NCBI GenBank assembly: GCA_031385325.1
Contig: JANNBJ010000045.1
Location: 1-15,032, forward strand
Source of the DNA: SYFY01 sp031385325
Lineage (GTDB): Bacteria > Pseudomonadota > Gammaproteobacteria > Pseudomonadales > Azotimanducaceae
Length of the DNA stretch: 15,032 bases
Direction of reading: 5' to 3'
The notes beneath the pieces were generated by a model, which had not been told where the DNA came from, ran no database searches, and saw only the letters and a list, made by a program, of their open reading frames with translations. Of the stretch, positions 14,703 through 15,032 are shown piece by piece (position 1 is the first letter of the stretch; every line of letters begins with the position of its first letter). The position numbers and the translations under genes were made by a program.

Positions 14703-15032
14703 TCTTGCTACGCGCTTCCTGGGGACTGGCGTTGGCAATGCCACTGGCAGCGATAACCCAAAGACAAGTTTTTCGCCATCGCGTGCGCTCACCCTCGCTG
14801 CCGCGAGGGCGCTGACGCGTCCAAAACGGCAGTCCTGCCGTTTTGTCGAACCCTCTGCTTCGGGTTCGAACCCACTGGCCCGCATGATTCATGAAGAGTC
14901 GTAGCGAGGGCGCCGAGAGCCGTGAAAACGCTGGGAGGCGCGGACCTGCGTGCGCGCAGGCGTGCTCTACAGCACGTCGAGCACTCGGAGGGAGCACGCC
15001 CGGTGTTTTCGCTGCTATCGGCGGCCGCAGCA
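14703..15032. repeat. Non-coding stem-loop array, candidate dispersed repeat or structured RNA
   Basis: No convincing gene lies here. The open frames on the minus strand are compositional and lack domain motifs. Instead there is a run of perfect stem-loops. CCCTCGC pairs with GCGAGGG (14792-14809, 4-nt loop). CAAAACGGCA pairs with TGCCGTTTTG (14822-14845, 10-bp stem, 4-nt loop). TCGAACCC pairs with GGGTTCGA (14846-14869), overlapping the perfect palindrome GGGTTCGAACCC at 14862-14873. CCTGCG pairs with CGCAGG (14945-14960, 4-nt loop), and CGTGCT with AGCACG (14961-14976, 4-nt loop). Such a density of short-loop hairpins suggests a repeated intergenic element or an RNA under structural selection. 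A conventional terminator is unlikely because no U-run follows the stems. It lies immediately upstream of the ugd promoter region. Confidence 0.5.

Noticed and set aside
14846..14885. tRNA-like T-arm sequence GGGTTCGAACCC
   Set aside because: It contains the TTCGAA core, but the flanking bases do not give a 5-bp T stem. No acceptor, anticodon or D arm could be assembled on either strand. It is better explained as part of the hairpin array.
14662..14997. Overlapping minus-strand open frames in the right-hand region
   Set aside because: They run through the perfect hairpins, have Arg/Ser-rich composition without motifs, and have no ribosome site. I take them as non-coding.
1..15032. CRISPR array, rRNA, toxin-antitoxin or phage defence genes
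   Set aside because: No regularly spaced repeats, rRNA-like sequence or defence-family motifs were seen on either strand.

Overview
The window looks like a chromosomal segment of a moderately GC-rich (roughly 60 % by eye) Gram-negative bacterium, probably Pseudomonadota and perhaps Gammaproteobacteria. The evidence is a 348-residue E. coli-type PyrC dihydroorotase, a HAPMO-type Baeyer-Villiger monooxygenase, a spinster-like MFS permease and an ISNCY-type transposase scrap. No rRNA, tRNA or CRISPR was seen, and the taxonomic guess is inference.

Layout. (1) 1-440: about 97 bp of strikingly AT-rich DNA, open in one frame, abut a dead ISNCY-type transposase fragment (minus strand), followed by the leader of the first gene. 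(2) 447-3415, plus strand: an HpcH/HpaI-type aldolase homologue with altered active-site residues, then pyrC (GTG start) and a Sua5/TsaC-type threonylcarbamoyl-AMP synthase whose start abuts the pyrC stop. The pyrC-sua5 pair is housekeeping. (3) 3452-4099, minus strand: a glutathione S-transferase with three 12-bp tandem repeats in its leader. (4) 4295-6781, plus strand: a benzoylformate-decarboxylase-like ThDP enzyme and an MhpD-type 2-oxo-acid hydratase/decarboxylase, probably co-transcribed. (5) 6803-8437, minus strand: an MFS permease with an enlarged central region. (6) 8661-10655, plus strand: a 664-residue Baeyer-Villiger monooxygenase of the 4-hydroxyacetophenone monooxygenase type. 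(7) 10814-14558, minus strand: ugd, uxs and a GT61 glycosyltransferase, in transcription order. (8) 14703-15032: no convincing gene, but a dense series of perfect stem-loops that resembles a dispersed repeat or a structured RNA.

How the genes may work together. The permease, monooxygenase, ThDP decarboxylase, hydratase, HpaI-like aldolase and GST have the reaction types of a peripheral pathway for a ketone or aromatic compound: uptake, oxygen insertion next to a carbonyl, 2-oxo-acid decarboxylation, hydration of an unsaturated 2-oxo acid, and retro-aldol cleavage. The substrate cannot be read from the sequence. The right-hand cassette is more specific. Ugd makes UDP-glucuronate from UDP-glucose, Uxs makes UDP-xylose from it, and the adjacent GT61 enzyme, from a family that includes xylosyltransferases, is a natural candidate user of that sugar for a surface glycan.
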